This document shows positions 61,971-64,000 of a stretch of 64,000 bases of DNA, piece by piece. This DNA comes from Schaalia sp. lx-260 (GTDB taxonomy: Bacteria; Actinomycetota; Actinomycetes; Actinomycetales; Actinomycetaceae), in the NCBI RefSeq assembly GCF_021083645.1, contig NZ_JAJNRQ010000003.1, positions 303,147-367,146 on the forward strand, in the 5' to 3' direction. A model generated the notes under the pieces. The model saw nothing but the letters and a program-made list of their open reading frames with translations, was not told the DNA's origin and made no database searches. Each line of letters opens with the position of its first letter. Position 1 is the first letter of the stretch. The translations under genes and the position numbers were made by a program.

Positions 61971-63374
61971 CTATTTTTCTTGAGTTTCTGTGATAAGCAT
62001 AGGGACATTCACGGGACGCTCCATCAGCCAGTTACGATCTGTAAACATACGTGATATAGCCAAGCCAATACCGATTGCTGTGATGGTGAATGCCACGGTG
62101 AAAAGCGCCGCGAGTGCATCAGAAATGTCTCCATTATTCAGGTAAGCAAGTGAACGGTACAGAGGCACACCTGGAATCATGATTACCACTGCTGGAACTG
62201 ACAGGGTGACACGTGAAAAACGAGTTTTCTTTGCAACTACTGTGGCAAGTAAACCTGCAGCTAAAGCTCCTAAGCCAACGGCTGCTTGCACTGGCATATG
62301 TACACCATCGACCAGGAATAAACGCCCTGTGTTAATGACGGCACCAATTCCAGCAGCAGCAGCACACACTTTATGCGGAGAATTGAAAAGCATAGCGAAA
62401 CCGTAGGCGGCAACAAAACTGGTGATCGCACGCAGCAGATACAGAACTGGCAACGCAAGATGATAGTTATACGCAGGTGTCACTGACCAACTGAAAATAA
62501 TAGAAACCGTCCATACAGCCATACCTGCACTCACAACAAGCATTGCCACATATACGAGGCGGGCAATCCCTCCGTGGAAATCATGTCGTACAAGGTCAAT
62601 AATGCCTGTTACCAGCGGGAATCCTGGAACTAAGAAAAGGACTGCGGATATGAAACCTGCTTGATGTGTGGGTTCCAAAGCAAAAAGGGTTTGTGCTAAG
62701 GCAACTGTCGCAATGTAGATGAGGCCTGAAAAAGCGCCGCAAGCCATCCAGACACCGAAGTGATTAAAACGTCGATGCAGCATTTGGCGTCGTAAGAATT
62801 GGCCAAAAAATGCTGCAAGAGCAACGACGCTACATTCAACCCATCCCCCATGATTCAGGAAGGCGAAACTTGCGCAGGCAAGGCCACTGGCAAGGGCATT
62901 TGGAAGCCATCCATACAGTGGGCCGTGTTTTTCGATTTCGTCAAGACTACGGGCGACTTCTTCGACCTGTACTTTACGATCTTTCAATGATGATACGTAG
63001 TTGACCAGACGGTCAATACGGTCGGCGTTTACTCCCATTACTCGTTGTTCAGCAAGCTCTGTACGAAATGTACCGTTAGCGTAGGCTGTTGTCACAATTT
63101 CCGTGTATGTGACTTGTGCACGGTGTTCTTCAATACCAACAGCTTTAGCTAGGGCAGCCATTGTGTATTTGACGCGGTAGGCACTTGCACCAGCTGCAAG
63201 GAGCATTTGTCCTAGCCTGAGCACAACACCCGATTGCAGCGATAAACGGTCATGAGCGACCATGCGGTGCATTGTCAGGCTTGTACCCATATGCCCTGAA
63301 GACGCAGGAGCCTGTGATACGGGGCTGTCTGTTTGCTCAGACATAGGTGCAGATTGGTCATCTTTCTGTGTCAT
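61971..63374 (-). CDS. ThrE-type threonine/serine exporter family protein
   Basis: Inner-membrane exporter family (DUF1212 plus DUF3815 parts) typified by Corynebacterium ThrE. The 467-residue form has a cytosolic N-domain (VVLRLGQMLLAAGASAYRVK, TYTEIVTTAYANGTFRTEL) and about ten hydrophobic segments from residue ~165 on, including FLVPGFPLVTGIIDLVRHDF and VPAVVIMIPGVPLYRSLAYL. Start uncertain: ATG 63374, ATG 63344 and GTG 63494 all lack a good ribosome site; sequence before 63374 is low in complexity and I left it out. Confidence 0.85.
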   Translation of the reverse strand: MTQKDDQSAPMSEQTDSPVSQAPASSGHMGTSLTMHRMVAHDRLSLQSGVVLRLGQMLLAAGASAYRVKYTMAALAKAVGIEEHRAQVTYTEIVTTAYANGTFRTELAEQRVMGVNADRIDRLVNYVSSLKDRKVQVEEVARSLDEIEKHGPLYGWLPNALASGLACASFAFLNHGGWVECSVVALAAFFGQFLRRQMLHRRFNHFGVWMACGAFSGLIYIATVALAQTLFALEPTHQAGFISAVLFLVPGFPLVTGIIDLVRHDFHGGIARLVYVAMLVVSAGMAVWTVSIIFSWSVTPAYNYHLALPVLYLLRAITSFVAAYGFAMLFNSPHKVCAAAAGIGAVINTGRLFLVDGVHMPVQAAVGLGALAAGLLATVVAKKTRFSRVTLSVPAVVIMIPGVPLYRSLAYLNNGDISDALAALFTVAFTITAIGIGLAISRMFTDRNWLMERPVNVPMLITETQEK

Positions 63375-63533
63375 GTCTTTAGCATGACAGGCATTTTTAC
63401 AAAAACCGAGGTCTTGAGTCTGATTCTGAGTGTGTGGTTTACTACCTTTGTTTTTTCCTGTGTGGGTTCTGTCGGTATTGTTTGGCGTATGCACTGTCCT
63501 GCGTGTTTGTTCACTGGCACCGTGTTTGTTCAG

Positions 63534-63727
63534 TGTTTTGTTCGCGTGCGCTCTGTTTGCTGCCTGTGTGGGTTGGTCATCGAAGGTGTTTGTGTCAGTG
63601 TCCCACGAGCAGCCTGTCCGCCTGTTTTGTTCGCGTGCGCTCTGTTTGCTGCTCGTGTGGGTTGGTCATCGAAGCTGTTTGTGTCAGTGTCCCACGAGCA
63701 GCCTGTCCGCCTGTTTTGTTCGCGTGC
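63534..63727 (+). repeat. 89-bp tandem repeat, 2.2 copies
   Basis: Units at 63534-63622 and 63623-63711 are nearly identical, and a third begins at 63712 and stops after 16 bases. The unit starts TGTTTTGTTCGCGTGCGCTC. The period is not a multiple of three. Confidence 0.92.
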
Positions 63728-63749
63728 TCGCTTCTTCGCCTGCCATGCT

Positions 63750-63959
63750 TCTTTGCTGTTCGGTGTGTTTACTGCTTCCCGCACGCTAGGCTGTGTTGTG
63801 CTCTGGTGTGTGTGTTTTGTTCGCCGTGCGCGTGTTCGCTTCTTCGCGTGTTCGCCGCGTGTTTGTTCCACGTTTGTTCGCTTGTGTGCTGCCCAGCCGC
63901 GTGCCCTGCGTCTTTGCTGTTCGGCGTGTTTACTGCTTCCCGCACGCTAGGCTGTGTTG
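63750..63959 (+). repeat. 49-bp direct repeat, copies 161 bp apart
   Basis: 63750-63798 and 63911-63959 differ at one base. Each copy starts TCTTTGCTGTTCGG and contains CCCGCACGCTAGGCTGTG. Confidence 0.9.
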
Positions 63960-64000
63960 CCCCGCGTGTGTGTGCGTGCGCACGTTTGTGCGCCCCGTGC

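Larger units (their letters stand above)
63440..64000. other. T/G-rich repetitive stretch to the window edge
   Basis: The plus strand is dominated by T, G and TGTTCGC-like words, with CGTG and GTTCGC repeated many times. Several frames stay open because the repeats avoid stops, and because an 89-base unit shifts the frame each time; the predicted peptides are Cys/Val/Leu/Arg-rich and resemble no protein. I see no gene here. Confidence 0.6.

Noticed and set aside
63333..63950. A 205-codon plus-strand open frame, with other long frames in the same stretch
   Set aside because: It overlaps the ThrE-like gene start, and its Cys/Val/Leu-rich sequence comes from frame-shifting DNA repeats; several frames are open at once and none resembles a protein.
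63534..63959. CRISPR array
   Set aside because: The repeats are 89 and 49 bases, directly abutting or isolated, without regular unique spacers, and no cas gene is nearby.

Overview
The window is chromosomal DNA of an actinobacterium. The order map-adk-secY / spc / S10 / tuf-fusA-rpsG-rpsL / rpoC-rpoB, the block rnc-DUF177-SepIVA-like-coaD-rsmD-recG-DAK-rpmB-thiL, the aroA-rsgA pair, a PriA-type HisA, the 24-residue ribosomal protein bL37, zinc (C+) S14 and L28, and surface proteins with an LAxTG sorting motif are all actinobacterial traits. Base composition is moderate for the phylum, so an Actinomycetaceae-like lineage is my best guess (inference only). No phage, insertion sequence, plasmid or CRISPR array was seen.

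Layout. 170-12838 (minus): the S10-spc ribosomal cluster followed by secY-adk-map, split by an intrinsic terminator after rplO. 12839-13564: S10 leader and promoter. 13565-15202 (minus): a large secreted LATTG-anchored protein. 15530-19963 (minus): the str cluster (rpsL-rpsG-fusA-tuf). 20386-27811 (minus): rpoB-rpoC. 28088-28455: divergent tRNA-Asn and tRNA-Met. 28759-36579 (minus): an orphan LuxR-type response regulator, then RNase III, DUF177, a SepIVA-like coiled-coil protein, CoaD, RsmD, RecG and a DAK-domain protein. 36807-37869 (plus): rpmB and a small LAKTG surface protein. 38042-41281 (minus): infC-rpmI-rplT-trmH-thiL. 41597-48086 (minus): hisD-hisC-hisB-hyp-hisH-priA-sseB. 48193-53603: S4 protein, Rv3235-like protein, bL37, DoxX, aroA, rsgA and a glutamine amidotransferase. 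53696-59583 (minus): ilvB-ilvN-ilvC, leuB and ilvE behind a leader-peptide attenuator. 59910-63374: an AspT-type exchanger and a ThrE-type exporter. 63440-64000: a T/G-rich repetitive stretch.

How the parts connect: nearly everything is core gene expression (ribosome, RNA polymerase, translation factors) or amino-acid synthesis (His, Ile/Leu/Val, aromatic), with two amino-acid-type transporters beside the ilv operon. The most unusual signals are regulatory. (1) The only two long G/C homopolymers I found in the window (11 and 10 bases) each lie between a plausible -35 and -10, both with a 16-base spacer, upstream of the only two LAxTG surface-protein genes; this suggests a pair of phase-variable surface proteins. 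(2) infC has no ATG, GTG or TTG at its true N-terminus and appears to start at ATC. (3) ilvBNC has a complete attenuator: a 22-residue leader peptide with nine Ile/Leu/Val, a competing hairpin and a terminator. (4) A 506-base region before the Rv3235-like gene holds a perfect -35, a strong ribosome site, a 9-codon ORF and a terminator-like hairpin.
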